Program-made: the position numbers and the translations under genes
From: Phialophora verrucosa
Lineage: Eukaryota > Ascomycota > Eurotiomycetes > Chaetothyriales > Herpotrichiellaceae
Reading direction: 5' to 3'
DNA: 64,000 nucleotides
NCBI GenBank assembly: GCA_002099365.1
Contig: MSED01000007.1
Span: 744,001 to 808,000 of the forward strand
Part shown: piece after piece, positions 54,271 through 64,000 of the stretch
Layout of the letters: every line of letters begins with the position of its first letter
Numbering within the stretch: the stretch's first letter is position 1
The notes under the pieces: model-generated
Databases searched by the model: none
What the model was told of the DNA's origin: nothing
What the model saw: the letters and a program-made list of their open reading frames with translations, nothing else

Positions 54271-55413
54271 TCATAATTTGCCGCCTCTTCTGTGTTCGAC
54301 GGCCTCCCTCAGCACGCGAATCACCTCTCCCGGATCCTGCGCTCCAAACACCGCGGACCCGGCCACGATTACGTTTGCGCCCGCATCCGCGGCTTGGTCG
54401 ATCGTCTTTTCCGACAGGCCGCCGTCGACCTCGATGTTCAAGTCGGGATACCGCTCGCGCACGGCCTTGACCTTGGGGAGTTCCGAGGCCATGAACTTCT
54501 GGCCGCCAAAGCCAGGGTGGACCGTCATGACGAGCACCATCTGGCGTGGAAGGTAACGTGTCAGCATTTTTGAATTGTTTTGTCTTTTGCAGGGGGGACA
54601 CGAGGAGCGATGAGCTGTCACGGGGTATAGAAAGTCGTGCCACGTACATCGGGCCGTTCGTCCTTGTTCTCGTTCTCCAGGATGTCCCACAGCACATCGA
54701 CGCTCGTCTCGGGCTTGATCGCTATGCCCGCTTGCATCCCCAGGGCATGTATATATTTTATCAGTTTCTTGGGCGACGTGGGCGTCGTGGTCTCTTTGTC
54801 CTCGGGTTTCGTGGCCGCCACGGACGAGACGGCCGCTTCGTAGTGGAAACAGTAGAGGTCGCAGCCTGCGTCGCGGAACGTGGCCGCCCATCGGTGCGGC
54901 TTTTGAGCCATGTGGCATGTCAGAAGGATGTCTCGACCTGGCTGGCCGGCCCTGAGAGCTGGTCACCAACTCACCTCCGCAATCATCATGTGGCAATCAA
55001 ACGTGCCTCTCCCGCCGGCGGTTTTCGGCCGGTCAACATGCGGCCGGATCTTCGACACGACGGGCGGGCCGAACGTGATGTTGGGGACGAAATGGCCGTC
55101 CATCTGCGCGATTCGATGGAACCGCAAATGTTAGCGATCTGTCTAGCAAAAAGCCAGTGGTATAACCAATAGAGTCTTGTGTGTCTGTCTGTGAAAGCGC
55201 CCCATGTCTGTGCCTGTGCTTCTGCCTTTTGCCTGGCTCGTTCCCGTCGTCCCCGTCCCCGGACTCTACTCCTACCTCCCCTGGACAAGGAAGACCTACA
55301 ATATCGACGTGAAGCCAATCGCAGCCTTGGCCCATTGTCTTTGCGCATTCATGGCCGAGTTGGGCAAAGTCGGCGCTCAGGATCGAGGGCGCGATGATCG
55401 CCGGGGGGCTCAT
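54271..55413 (-). CDS. rpe1: Ribulose-phosphate 3-epimerase
   Basis: It interconverts ribulose-5-phosphate and xylulose-5-phosphate in the pentose phosphate pathway. Four exons (55413-55300, 55103-54975, 54899-54648, 54540-54271), all joined in phase 0, give 254 residues. The TIM-barrel motifs are present: IIAPSILSADFAQLGHE (strand 1, catalytic Asp region of DWLHVDI-MDGHFVPNITFGP across the first intron), DCHMMI, AGCDLYCFHYEA, and VMTVHPGFGGQKF with the second catalytic Asp in NIEVDGGL. The phosphate-binding turn is ANVIVAGSAVFG. An 11-15 residue insert (KPEDKETTTPTSP) after the fourth strand makes it slightly longer than usual. It converges on the epoxide hydrolase. Confidence 0.96.
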
Positions 55414-56294
55414 CGTGGACTTTGATGGAGGTACCAGAAGGAAGTCGTTCGGGGGGCTCGGTATTAGTGATGGTGATAGTGCTGCAGCAGCGGCAGACGC
55501 GAAGAAGTGCTGAATGCGTACGGCGTGAAGGAACCCAAAATGCCCGAGGAAGAGAGACTGTGTTAGTTAGTACGAATCTTCTCTTCAGATCGATATTGAG
55601 CTCGCCTCGCAGTGCTTGTAGATCGACTGCAGTGAAGAACATTCGCAAATAATTGTTCGGCACCCATGTACATACCTGCGTCATTGGTCCGGCAAGGCCT
55701 GAAGCCCAGGTAAAGCCGCCCTGAACCCCACCGAGGGGTAACTAGACTAGCTTAGGGAGCCTGGAGAACAAAGGGAGCAGCTGCTCAAGAGGGCCAACTG
55801 TTGTGGTTCTCGAAACGGCAGCATGCTTATCAAGGCTGATTGAGCCTCGACAGGATTACACCACCCTCAGTCCGCTACTCGCCAGACTCTTTTCCAGTTG
55901 GAAGAGCTGAATGACATCAAAGTAATGGCAATTCCCGTATGATACCTAACTAACTCCTCGAATCGTCCAAAAGAACTCCGAGCAGACCCCGCGTTGGACT
56001 GTGTGGTCTGATCGCTCAGCCAGATATGGTACATGTATGCCCTCTCTTGTACAGTATATCGGCCAGGAGGTCTTTCTGGGTGAGACCATAAGTAGTAAAC
56101 ACGAATCCGCCCAATCTCAAACATTGTCCAAACATTGTCCCAAGCTTGAAGCGACTGTAATGTATTAACAACTGGAGCCTCGAGGCTCAAAGACTGAAAA
56201 CCAAACAGCAAAACTGACGTCGTCCAAAAATGTATGTATGGCAAGGAGATTCGTGACAAGGTTGTACAGCCAGCCACCATGCCGCTGAGGTGAT
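55414..56294. other. Intergenic: rpe1 promoter and 3' flank of the Cys-cluster gene
   Basis: 881 bp. A 146-codon minus-strand frame (55867-56307) overlaps the end of the cysteine-cluster gene but is not supported (see rejected list). Nothing else is seen. Confidence 0.4.
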
Positions 56295-57080
56295 CTAGTT
56301 CATGCATCGTGAACAGATCGGAGTGCTGCTACTGTGTCGACATTCTGGTGTAAGACGGAGTGGTCGGACCACGAAATGATTCGCAAACGCAGTACCGACA
56401 CCGGTGAGGACTTGACTTGCAGTTGCGCTCGGTACAAATGAGCTCTCGTACTCGCTGTTTAAGATGGACCGATCGTCGATGCCGATGCCAGACCCACGAG
56501 CCGCAAGCGCCGAGTCGTCAAGCAGGCCGGGAATGAACATGCCAGAGGAGTCCTGTTCGAAGGAGATGTGATCGAGACTATCTGGTGGGCTGATGAAATC
56601 GGCCCATGGATGACGACCGTCTTCCTCCTCCTCCTCCGCCGCGAATAGATGGCCCGTTGCACTGATAAGGACGCTGGCAGCGTGATGTCCGCCGAAGTGA
56701 CTGCGGGCTTCGGAGCTGCTGTTCGAGCTTCCGTTGCTCGAAAAGCGAGAAAAGTCGGTGCGGGAGGACGACCAGGACGAATCAAATCTTGAAGTCCGGT
56801 CAGGAAGGTCAACGTCTGGGTTAGGCATACCTTGACGTCCTCCCTCATTTCCGTATACTTCACGGTTCGAGTCATCCTTGAAGTCCGTTAGTCGGCACAT
56901 ACAACTCTTGCATCCACATCCACATCCATGGTGGCCCCCACCAGAGCAGCAAGTGGCGGAAGGGATATCATTGTTGGTGTGGTTGTTTTTCATAGTATAG
57001 ACAGGCTCAGTGGACCGTCGTGAAATGGAATCAGGTGTGTAGTCAATAAGCGTGGGTCGCGACAATGGTGGGTGAGCCAT
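56295..57080 (-). CDS. Unknown acidic protein with N-terminal cysteine cluster
   Basis: An unrecognised 261-residue protein starting MAHPPLSRPTLIDYTPDSIS. Residues about 44-63 hold eight cysteines and two histidines (CCSGGGHHGCGCGCKSCMC), a metallothionein-like density that suggests metal binding, for example copper (inference). It is followed by Ser/Arg-rich text, a short alternating patch (SSSEARSHFGGHHAAS), and acidic segments (AEEEEEDG; SLDHISFEQDSSGMF) like transcription-activation regions. No DNA-binding domain such as a copper-fist (no GxRGH) is present, so if it is a copper regulator the DNA-binding part is missing. A C-terminal cysteine pair (CSRC) is near the stop. An undetected intron could alter the C-terminal part. 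Confidence 0.55.
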   Translation of the reverse strand: MAHPPLSRPTLIDYTPDSISRRSTEPVYTMKNNHTNNDIPSATCCSGGGHHGCGCGCKSCMCRLTDFKDDSNREVYGNEGGRQGMPNPDVDLPDRTSRFDSSWSSSRTDFSRFSSNGSSNSSSEARSHFGGHHAASVLISATGHLFAAEEEEEDGRHPWADFISPPDSLDHISFEQDSSGMFIPGLLDDSALAARGSGIGIDDRSILNSEYESSFVPSATASQVLTGVGTAFANHFVVRPLRLTPECRHSSSTPICSRCMN

Positions 57081-59539
57081 GGTGGCAAAAATACGAGGTC
57101 GACCCCTGGAGTTTGTGGGGTGACATGCAGGAAATAGAAGCCTTTTGGTGCTTTTGTGACGCAGTAATCAGACGTCCACTGTGTTAGTGTACTTGTTATT
57201 GTATATGAGTGAACAGGCCAAGCTCGGTGAGAAAGAGCTGGGGAGAGAATTGAAAGATGAATTGGAGTTGGATGAAGGGGTATATGATAGAAACGAGGGA
57301 GGAGCCCTCCAAGACTGAGGAGGAGTCAGATGAGAAGTGTCCGGGATCCGGCTTGCCTGGCAGTGATGGATCAAGCAGCCAACTCTTACACGGAAGGACG
57401 AAAGGATACTCAGCCTCGACTGCTCTCTGGAGAAGACACAAAAACAACGAGCTCAACGTGGGGGTTTCCTGGACAAGCACATCGTCGAGAAAGACCCGGC
57501 ATAGATAGTACTTCTTAATAGGCAGCTTCGTAGTTCCCCGGCAAGGATCTGGTGGTTAATCCTGCGACTGAGTGGGATGGGTGCATAAATGATGGCTGAG
57601 TCGGGCGTCGACCGAGGATCACAATGCAATCCGCCCTGATTGTGGAGAGGAAGACGAACTCAATGACTCCAGATTCAGTGATTGACCATGGGATGCTGCT
57701 CACAAATGCTTAGAAACCGTACCCCGTGACCACTCTCGCTCTGCAGATATTCACAGGGCGCGACACAAGGGTCCATGGAGGCAGTTGAAGACCTTGTGAA
57801 TGTCGTGTTCGCGCGCGGCTTGAGACGGTTATTGACATTGATTTGTAGATACTGCACGTGGAAACGAGCCATGCATTGGTAGGCGTGCATGCATGTGCAT
57901 ATGCATTGGCTTCGAGTCGCGGGGAACGAGATGATGGGCGACAGAGGGAATATTGACGTTGAAATGGCAGCCTGAGGCGCATCACAGTTGTGGAAGATAT
58001 TGCTGTTTGACAGCCGGGATTTAAAAAAGTGCCCAACCAAACAGAAGATCCTACAGCCCGGCACAGATTCCCATTTGTTGCCCCGCCGCCGACCTTTCCG
58101 TCACCGGTTTCAACAAGATGCGAGCAGTGAGTTCCCTTCCTCTATTCCTACGCAGGAGATTCACAACCATTCCAAAAGGTACCGAGGCACATAGTTCTGA
58201 ACTCTCACTCTGTACTGACATGTGGCTGTTCCCCCATGTGTTTTGTCCTTGATAATTGAATTTCGTACCTCATCAAGTAATTCCTCCCGGCCAATGGAGC
58301 CTACATGCCGCTATGACTCCCACACCTTGGATCAGCTCCATGTCTAATTCCAATTTGTACGAGTAGAACGAGCTACCACAAGAGCTCCTCGACGTTCGCG
58401 CCCTCTCTCCCCTCTAAAGTTCACGGGCACGGGCACGGACGTTCTCTCGGAGTTAATGGGTACGTGAGAAGCAGCCGAGTATAGCCGCGCTTTGATGGAA
58501 TACTTTCCGCCTGTACTTCGAACTCGTGCTCGTATTGAAGTCCCTCCCGTCTCCATAATTTCTGTCAACTAAGGTTGATATGCTTGGCCTGGTTTGCGTG
58601 AAGGAGTTAAGTGACTGTGATTCAAAAGTTCTAATTGACCTACTGTTCAGAGTATCCTTCTATGCGACGATTCGTTCGAGGTACGTACCCTTCAAGGAGG
58701 ACGTTCATTCTCGTAGCCACTCCACTCACGCGTTATCAAGAGAGAACAATTACTCCCCTACTACCACTTCCCTGCGATTCCTTTTTCCGGCCCACTGTTG
58801 CGTAGATGTCATGATTGGAAGGCATCTTCCCAGCCGAGGGTCAGAAGCTTGAAATTTACGAGCATCACCATAGAACGAGTGTCGATCATTGCCCTCGTCA
58901 TGGTGCATTAGTCTGCCGCACCATAAGCGGATGATGACGAGGGCTGGATGGCAAGATTCTCGGGCCTCGCCGACACTGAATAGTGATAGGTTGGGTTCAG
59001 CTCAGAGAGGCAAGTGGTATCCATTTCGCCTTCGGTTAGGCTGACCGTGCTTTTGTTCAGCCGTGTTTCTAGAAGGAGAGCCAGACAAGGTTGTGCCTGT
59101 GTCGTCAGGCGGTCAAGACGTCCTCGTTTCTGTGATTCGGGCTCTGAACAGCGAAAGGTTCGGGGTATTCGAGCCACACTGATACGGAGCTCCGTGTCAA
59201 ATTTCATTTGGAACCGCTCATTTCAACTCACTGCAACGAACCAGTCACCAAAGCCTCGGCAACTATATCCATTCGTATACATGGGGAGACATTGGAGTTT
59301 CCACCAGCTGTCCACTGAAGCTGGGAGTCGCCTCTACTGCCTCTCCCTTGGTCATGATTCATAAATCCATTCATGCAAGTTTCATCCTACCCTGTGTATA
59401 TATGCCAATTTTCATGCCTCGTCGGAGATGGGTATCATACAATCCTATGTAGATCGCGTAAAGTCATGATTCAGTCATTCCTGACTCTACAGGATGCCCT
59501 GAACAAAGTAAAAGGCACTGGTGGCGTAAAGTCATCAAC
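57081..59539. other. Long intergenic region with one possible small gene
   Basis: 2.46 kb. Only short frames; one candidate two-exon small gene is listed at 58118. TGCATGCATGTGCATATGCA-like alternating purine-pyrimidine text occurs near 57883-57906. Nothing else is recognised. Confidence 0.4.
58118..58366 (+). CDS. Possible small mitochondrial-type protein (weak)
   Basis: A two-exon model (58118-58178, 58278-58366) gives 49 residues starting MRAVSSLPLFLRRRFTTIPK, which looks like a mitochondrial targeting sequence: basic, hydroxylated, no acidic residue. It continues IPPGQWSLHAAMTPTPWISS. The intron has a GTACCG donor and CAAG acceptor, both weak. A competing reading treats the GTGAGT at 58126 as donor. 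The family is not recognised, and the match may be chance. Confidence 0.22.
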
Positions 59540-61432
59540 CTACACCACCTCGGAGAAATATCGTTTGCTTGTATGTCTTCCAGGCGACCGTGGGTCAGGC
59601 GGTAAAGGTCCACTGTGGTGTACCACGTGTGGACGGAACACGGCATCAACTGGAGGCTGCCAATCATCCAGGCCCAGCGGAAAGTACTCGTAGAGCTGGT
59701 CGACGCTTTCCCCCTCGGCGCTGTACGGTAGTCCTGATTTCGTGGGTAGCAATTCTGGTCGTTGAGACATCGGTGGCAGTGAGCCAGTCCCGTTCATGCT
59801 TGCCATCGAGCCGGGCACACTTGTCATTGATACTTGGTGAGAAGGCAGCCGAGGCCGTGGGCCTGCCTGGTTTGAGATGTGGCCAGGCGACGTGCTGGTG
59901 TTGCTGGTGTAGGTTCCCACAGCTCCTTTGTTTAGGAGGGAAGGTGAAGGATTGGAGGTGGGTGGTCGTGATGAGTGTCTTGAGCTCTGTTGTGGAGGAT
60001 GAGGGCTTCCTCCCTCGTCGTCGCTCCCGAAATGCAAGCTCATCGGCCTGCTTCCTTGGGCCATCTCTTGCGGAAACGTGAATGGAAATGTGCCGGGAGT
60101 GCCTATTTCAGGGGTACCGTCAGGGAACGCTGGAACAGCGGGACGACCCATCGAAGTCGAATAAGGCGTAGCTAGGGGATCGTGGACACCTTGGGATACC
60201 CAAGCAGTGCCATCGGTATCTCCCGGCTTCATATCCACATGGTCATAGCCAACCACCATCTGTGGTATTTCCTCCGAAGGAGTTTTGATCTTTGGTGCCG
60301 AAGTAACTTGAGGGACGGAAGTTGCACTGTTCGATGCTCGGGACGTTGATGGTAGGTGCTTCCTGGCTGTGGAACTGCTGCTCAGGGGTAAGTCCTTGCG
60401 AGCAGCAAAATTTCGTGGACTGCGACCTCGAACAATGACCGCTCCTGAATGAGCTTCTGCAATGGAAATCTTTCCACCTGTGGACAACGAAGCCATGATC
60501 TTTAAGTGAAGGGTGAAATGCTGCTGCAACTCCTTCCGTCGTCCATTGTTCGCAGTCGCTATTCTGAACTGGAGTCTCTTCCATTGGATGGGGAATGTCG
60601 TAAAGTCAGTGTCGAGCTCTTGTCCAGACATCTTATCCAACGGTATCGTCGGAGGCTCTCGTTCTACTTTGTCCTCGGGTTTCGGTGCCTCTCCGCTGGC
60701 CGGAGTCTTCCACGGAACAGAAATGATCTTGACCGAGTTCCCCTCCACGGATTCCGTCGCCGATACCGCCAGCTCCAACTCGTAAATCGGAATTCTAGAG
60801 CCGTCGTCGGTGAACACGTATCTGAGATTCCTGGGCAAGGTCACTGAGCCGGTGATCTGGAACAGATTACGGCGATAGCACGTCAGCTCTGGCGGGGGCG
60901 GAGGAGTATCTGCTGTCGCCGGCCACTGGGACTCGGCAAGGAAGAACATTCCATGTAGTTGGGCACTGATATTGACCGATGAGCGCCGGAAAGAGTCATC
61001 GAGGAGGGTGAAATTGTATTGAGGCATGGAGAAGCTGAGGTATTTACTGTCGCGATCGATCGACGGACTGTCTGAGAGTCCCTCAGTAGGTACTTGGTCG
61101 AACTGAGCGATTGTGTTTTCGGCAAAGGGGTCTTCGAACCCGGAAGAATAGCGCTTCAGCATAGCGGGATGCTGCAGACTGTTCGAAGGCGCGAACCCAA
61201 GCTCATCACCGCTGCAACGTGTTAGACAAAACTTTGGCGGAGAGTTGTGCTGGGAAAGAGTATACCTCATATATGGTTCCGAGTCGAAGTTCGAGTACTG
61301 TTCTTGCAAATCCATAACTGACGGAACACTCATATAGTCCAGATTTTGCAGTCCTCCCCCTCCATACGAAGGCAGCGGGCTGGGAAAATAGGGCGTCGCG
61401 AGAGGGTCGTAGCCGTCCATGGTGGAGGCCAT
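59540..61432 (-). CDS. vib-1: NDT80/PhoG-like transcription factor, VIB-1/XprG type
   Basis: This is the p53-like (immunoglobulin-fold) NDT80-type regulator known as VIB-1 in Neurospora and XprG in Aspergillus. It controls extracellular protease expression and starvation responses, and in Neurospora heterokaryon incompatibility and cell death. Exons 61432-61266 and 61211-59540 join in phase (..EPYM-SGDELGF..) to give 612 residues; the 54-nt intron carries a CTAAC branch site. The DNA-binding domain at about 140-330 shows AQLHGMFFLAESQW, LTCYRRNLFQITGSVTLPR, VSATESVEGNSVKIISVPWK, WKRLQFRIATANNGRRKELQ and the end motif GAVIVRGRSPRNF. The C-terminal half is disordered and Pro/Ser-rich. The start MASTMDGYDPLATPYFPSP fits the family. 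Confidence 0.94.
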   Translation of the reverse strand: MASTMDGYDPLATPYFPSPLPSYGGGGLQNLDYMSVPSVMDLQEQYSNFDSEPYMRYTLSQHNSPPKFCLTRCSGDELGFAPSNSLQHPAMLKRYSSGFEDPFAENTIAQFDQVPTEGLSDSPSIDRDSKYLSFSMPQYNFTLLDDSFRRSSVNISAQLHGMFFLAESQWPATADTPPPPPELTCYRRNLFQITGSVTLPRNLRYVFTDDGSRIPIYELELAVSATESVEGNSVKIISVPWKTPASGEAPKPEDKVEREPPTIPLDKMSGQELDTDFTTFPIQWKRLQFRIATANNGRRKELQQHFTLHLKIMASLSTGGKISIAEAHSGAVIVRGRSPRNFAARKDLPLSSSSTARKHLPSTSRASNSATSVPQVTSAPKIKTPSEEIPQMVVGYDHVDMKPGDTDGTAWVSQGVHDPLATPYSTSMGRPAVPAFPDGTPEIGTPGTFPFTFPQEMAQGSRPMSLHFGSDDEGGSPHPPQQSSRHSSRPPTSNPSPSLLNKGAVGTYTSNTSTSPGHISNQAGPRPRLPSHQVSMTSVPGSMASMNGTGSLPPMSQRPELLPTKSGLPYSAEGESVDQLYEYFPLGLDDWQPPVDAVFRPHVVHHSGPLPPDPRSPGRHTSKRYFSEVV

Positions 61433-64000
61433 GTGTGAGGGCGGAAGCGGATGCGGAGTTGGAGGTTCGAGGAGCTGCGCAAGAGCTTTGGAGAGGATAT
61501 TGTTATTGAGAGCAGAGAATTCTCGTCTTCATTCTCGAGAGCAAGAGAAAATGCTCAAGAGCGCGCCACCGTCGAAGAGGACAGAAAATTGGAATATCGA
61601 TGACCCGGGGGGTGTTAATCAGCAATGGCGGGTTTAAGCAGCCAGCAGGTGAATACCCTGCTGAGACAGCGCAATGCTTCGGGGCGCACGAACAATGGAA
61701 TGTTCGACCCCCAGGAGGCGGGAAAGAGGGACCAAAGCAGGGACCAGAGCAGGGACCGGGCACGGTAGCCGGGGCCTGTATGCGCCCGCCTGTAGGAAGA
61801 GAGGATGGCGCGTGGGTGTTCCGCAGCTTGGCGGACTGACGACGACAAATAGCTCGAGGATTATGAGATGAGGCAAATTACAGCAGTGAATGAGCTTAAA
61901 TCTCGTGTTTGCGCGGCTTTGATTTCGAGATGTTCAAGCGGCAGTGAGTCGAAAAGTCGACAATGTGGTGAGACCGATCAAAGAAAGAGGTGCATGCGAA
62001 TAGATATGGTGACCGACTCCAGGTTCAGGTCGCTGAAGGTTGAGTGGTGCCGTGTCAGTCTGAGGTAGGAAGGCACACTGACCGGGGTATCAGGTAGCGA
62101 GGTTGGCCGTCGACCAAACAGCAGGTGATGTTGCTGGTATCTCCTGGCTCTGCGGCTTGCTGTCCTGTTAGGCCGGTAGATAAGTACCGAGGAAAGTACT
62201 GGGTGGTTGCTGGTGCAAAGGTGCCAGGCTGCGACAGGCTCCAAGCTTCGCTTGTTTGGTGGCTGGTCGGTAGAAGGCAAGGCGGTCTTCTAGAAGAAAA
62301 CGGGGCCTGGAGCTTAGGCGCCGCTAAGTTGAAAGGGCAACTGTAGGTAAACGGTTAGAGGCGTGGAGACTCATTTCTTGTCGCCCATGCCTTTCCCCCG
62401 TCTTTCGCATTTCCAGTGTCGGACTTGTACCCAACTTGACCAAGCGTCGACTGCGCCGACCGTGTACGAGTCGTCGCAATTACGAGCTGGAGGCCAAAGG
62501 AGGCCTGGTTGGAGCCCCTGATTCTGGTGCGGCGAAAGGACAAAGAAACTCACGCCTTCGCTGCTGGGCCCTCGCCCCTCGCCCCCTCCGATATTTTATT
62601 CCCACTCGTGCAATCAGAACGAATTCCTGGTGGACTGGAAGGCTCAGTGTCAGGTCCTAATCAGTCGTTCAGCCCGTGCCCACAAAAAGCGGGCCTGAAC
62701 TCTGGCAAGTGATACGATTCAGCCATGCAGCAACCCCTCATGCACCGAAGCGTCATGGAAACTTGGAAGCTCCTTAGCCCTCGGATTAGCCAGATGCCTC
62801 CTAGCAAGAAAATCATACGCACGGTTCTTATGGGGACCACATTGTCGCTCTTCCAGTCAGAAGCCCTTTTGGTCTGGAAGGATTTTAGACCGCACGCCTC
62901 TGGCCTGCTTCTCCCGCGCCTCATCGCTGATCATCAGTGCACCCAAGAGCCTGACATGCATGAAAACAGCCTGCTCATTCTGCTTGTCCCGCTTGCGATT
63001 GCCTGTCGTGGATAAAAGCTGACGGCACCTGGGCTGGCAACCCGAGGCGACACTGAGAACGTAAAGGTGCAGCAGGGCTAATCATGTACGGAGTATAGAC
63101 ACGGCTGATCTTAGCCTCTGACCACTGCCTTCAAATAGCAACTCTGTGCGACTTCGCGTCTGCCATGGCAAGCTCTGGCGTCGCTGTGTGACGCTTGCGG
63201 AAAGCCTCGCGTATTCTGTGAAACGCATCACAGGCACAAGTCCTTTGTTCGTCATCAAGCCGCCCGGAGGGAGCTACTGGTCTAGTGGTCAGATCGCACT
63301 ACCATAAAGATTCTACAGGTTTACACCCCCATACGAGAACCCATCGACGCAAGGAGATCCCATGACGAGGTGGTTCCTATCCGCCAGGCTTAGTGGAGTG
63401 GTACAGCGAATGGCAATACCCTCCCTCAGGGATAGCAGCCCGAAATTCCGCACAGCGCAAGAACCATTCCCTAAAGAGCATGCCTTGTCGGTATTCGACC
63501 ACTGTGTCGAGTCAACTATCGGACCATGTGAACTCCAGCGCCAAACAAAGCCGCACGAGAGGCTCTGGGTGAAAAAACTCGCTGCATCTGCCTAAAACGA
63601 CTTTGCTCCGTCTCTCCGTGTTTCTCATGCTACGGAGTGGGCCTGCTCAGACTCTTGCACTAGACTGTTCCTGGTCAGCAATCAACCCGGATTCCGTTGT
63701 CCGTCTCGTCCGACGAGTGTCTGCTGACCATAAGCCACATCTCCGTGCTCACCACTCAGAAGTACGAGGTATAGCCGTGGTGCTTGCGCGAGTCTAGTCG
63801 ATAGAACAACAAGTACATCGAGTCATATAGACATCGCATACCCTTGCGCGAGGAAACATTGGTGTTTCTGGCTCCGGGTCCAACTCGCTCACCGCTAATA
63901 GCAGGTAGTGGTTAACCAGGGTGACGGATGGGGAAGGTCGATAAGCAAGTCGGGCCTTGGCTCTTGTTCCTCCCGTCACCGATCCTCTACGTGGCGGCAA
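61433..64000. other. Upstream region of vib-1 to the window end
   Basis: About 2.57 kb with no convincing gene on either strand. It is likely to hold a long 5' leader and control region for vib-1. A tRNA-like stretch near 63278 was examined and not called. One TACGGAGTA 9-mer lies at 63087. A minus-strand frame touching the right edge (63794-64000) is not supported. Confidence 0.4.
63087..63095. repeat. Dispersed 9-mer TACGGAGTA
   Basis: Exact copy of the 9-mer also seen at 20515, 29910 and 44316. Confidence 0.6.

Noticed and set aside
55867..56307. 146-codon minus-strand frame overlapping the end of the cysteine-cluster gene
   Set aside because: Different frame, no motif, weak start; the overlap is only 13 nt and no intron joins the two in phase. 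Possible but unsupported.
58118..58180. Start of ribosomal protein L41 (ATG-CGA-GCA before GTGAGT)
   Set aside because: No downstream exon with the Lys/Arg-rich L41 sequence is present.
63276..63340. tRNA-like A-box text (GGTCTAGTGG)
   Set aside because: No matching B box (GGTTTACACCC is a poor fit) and no acceptor stem could be paired.

Overview
The window is nuclear DNA of a filamentous ascomycete (Pezizomycotina). Genes are split by short GT-AG introns with CTAAC/CTGAC-like branch sites, lie on both strands and are compactly spaced. The set includes markers of this group: an AreB/ASD-4 GATA factor, a VIB-1/XprG NDT80-type regulator, a Goodbye-NACHT-TPR STAND protein, shugoshin and DASH subunit Dad2. 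I cannot fix the genus; a Eurotiomycete or related class is a guess. No rRNA, tRNA, CRISPR array or intact transposon was found. Most gene models below were rebuilt by hand: for spliced genes with a resolved start, the exon phases agree and the summed lengths divide by three.

Left part (1-13,971): a cytochrome P450 cut by the window edge, a TA-rich gap, a convergent acyl-CoA ligase, the areB-type GATA factor (start unresolved), type II phosphatidylinositol 4-kinase (lsb6), alpha-SNAP (sec17) and a GatC-like mitochondrial amidotransferase subunit.

Centre (15,213-32,148): an SPX-domain phosphate transporter, a seven-exon HSL-type esterase, the HECT ubiquitin ligase Hul5 divergent from Mediator subunit Med21, shugoshin divergent from Dad2, and a basic protein with a TPX2-like motif. 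Shugoshin and Dad2 both act in chromosome segregation and share one 494-bp promoter region.

Right part (32,517-64,000): a 1,535-residue STAND/NLR protein, a convergent pair of trafficking genes (TRAPPC13 with a 7-nt microexon, and a DENN protein), a four-helix membrane protein, a conserved unknown, a PlsC acyltransferase with a repeated C-terminal tail, two small Pro/Ala/Lys-rich genes on one strand only 5 nt apart, an epoxide hydrolase, ribulose-phosphate 3-epimerase, a protein with a metallothionein-like cysteine cluster, and VIB-1 with about 2.5 kb of upstream DNA holding no supported gene.

The clearest candidates for new biology are the STAND protein in the same window as VIB-1 (a known regulator of heterokaryon incompatibility in Neurospora), the possible bicistronic pair at 50,755-51,842, the cysteine-cluster protein at 56,295-57,080, the repeated acyltransferase tail, and unusual splicing (a 7-nt exon, a GC-AG intron, a 31-nt intron).
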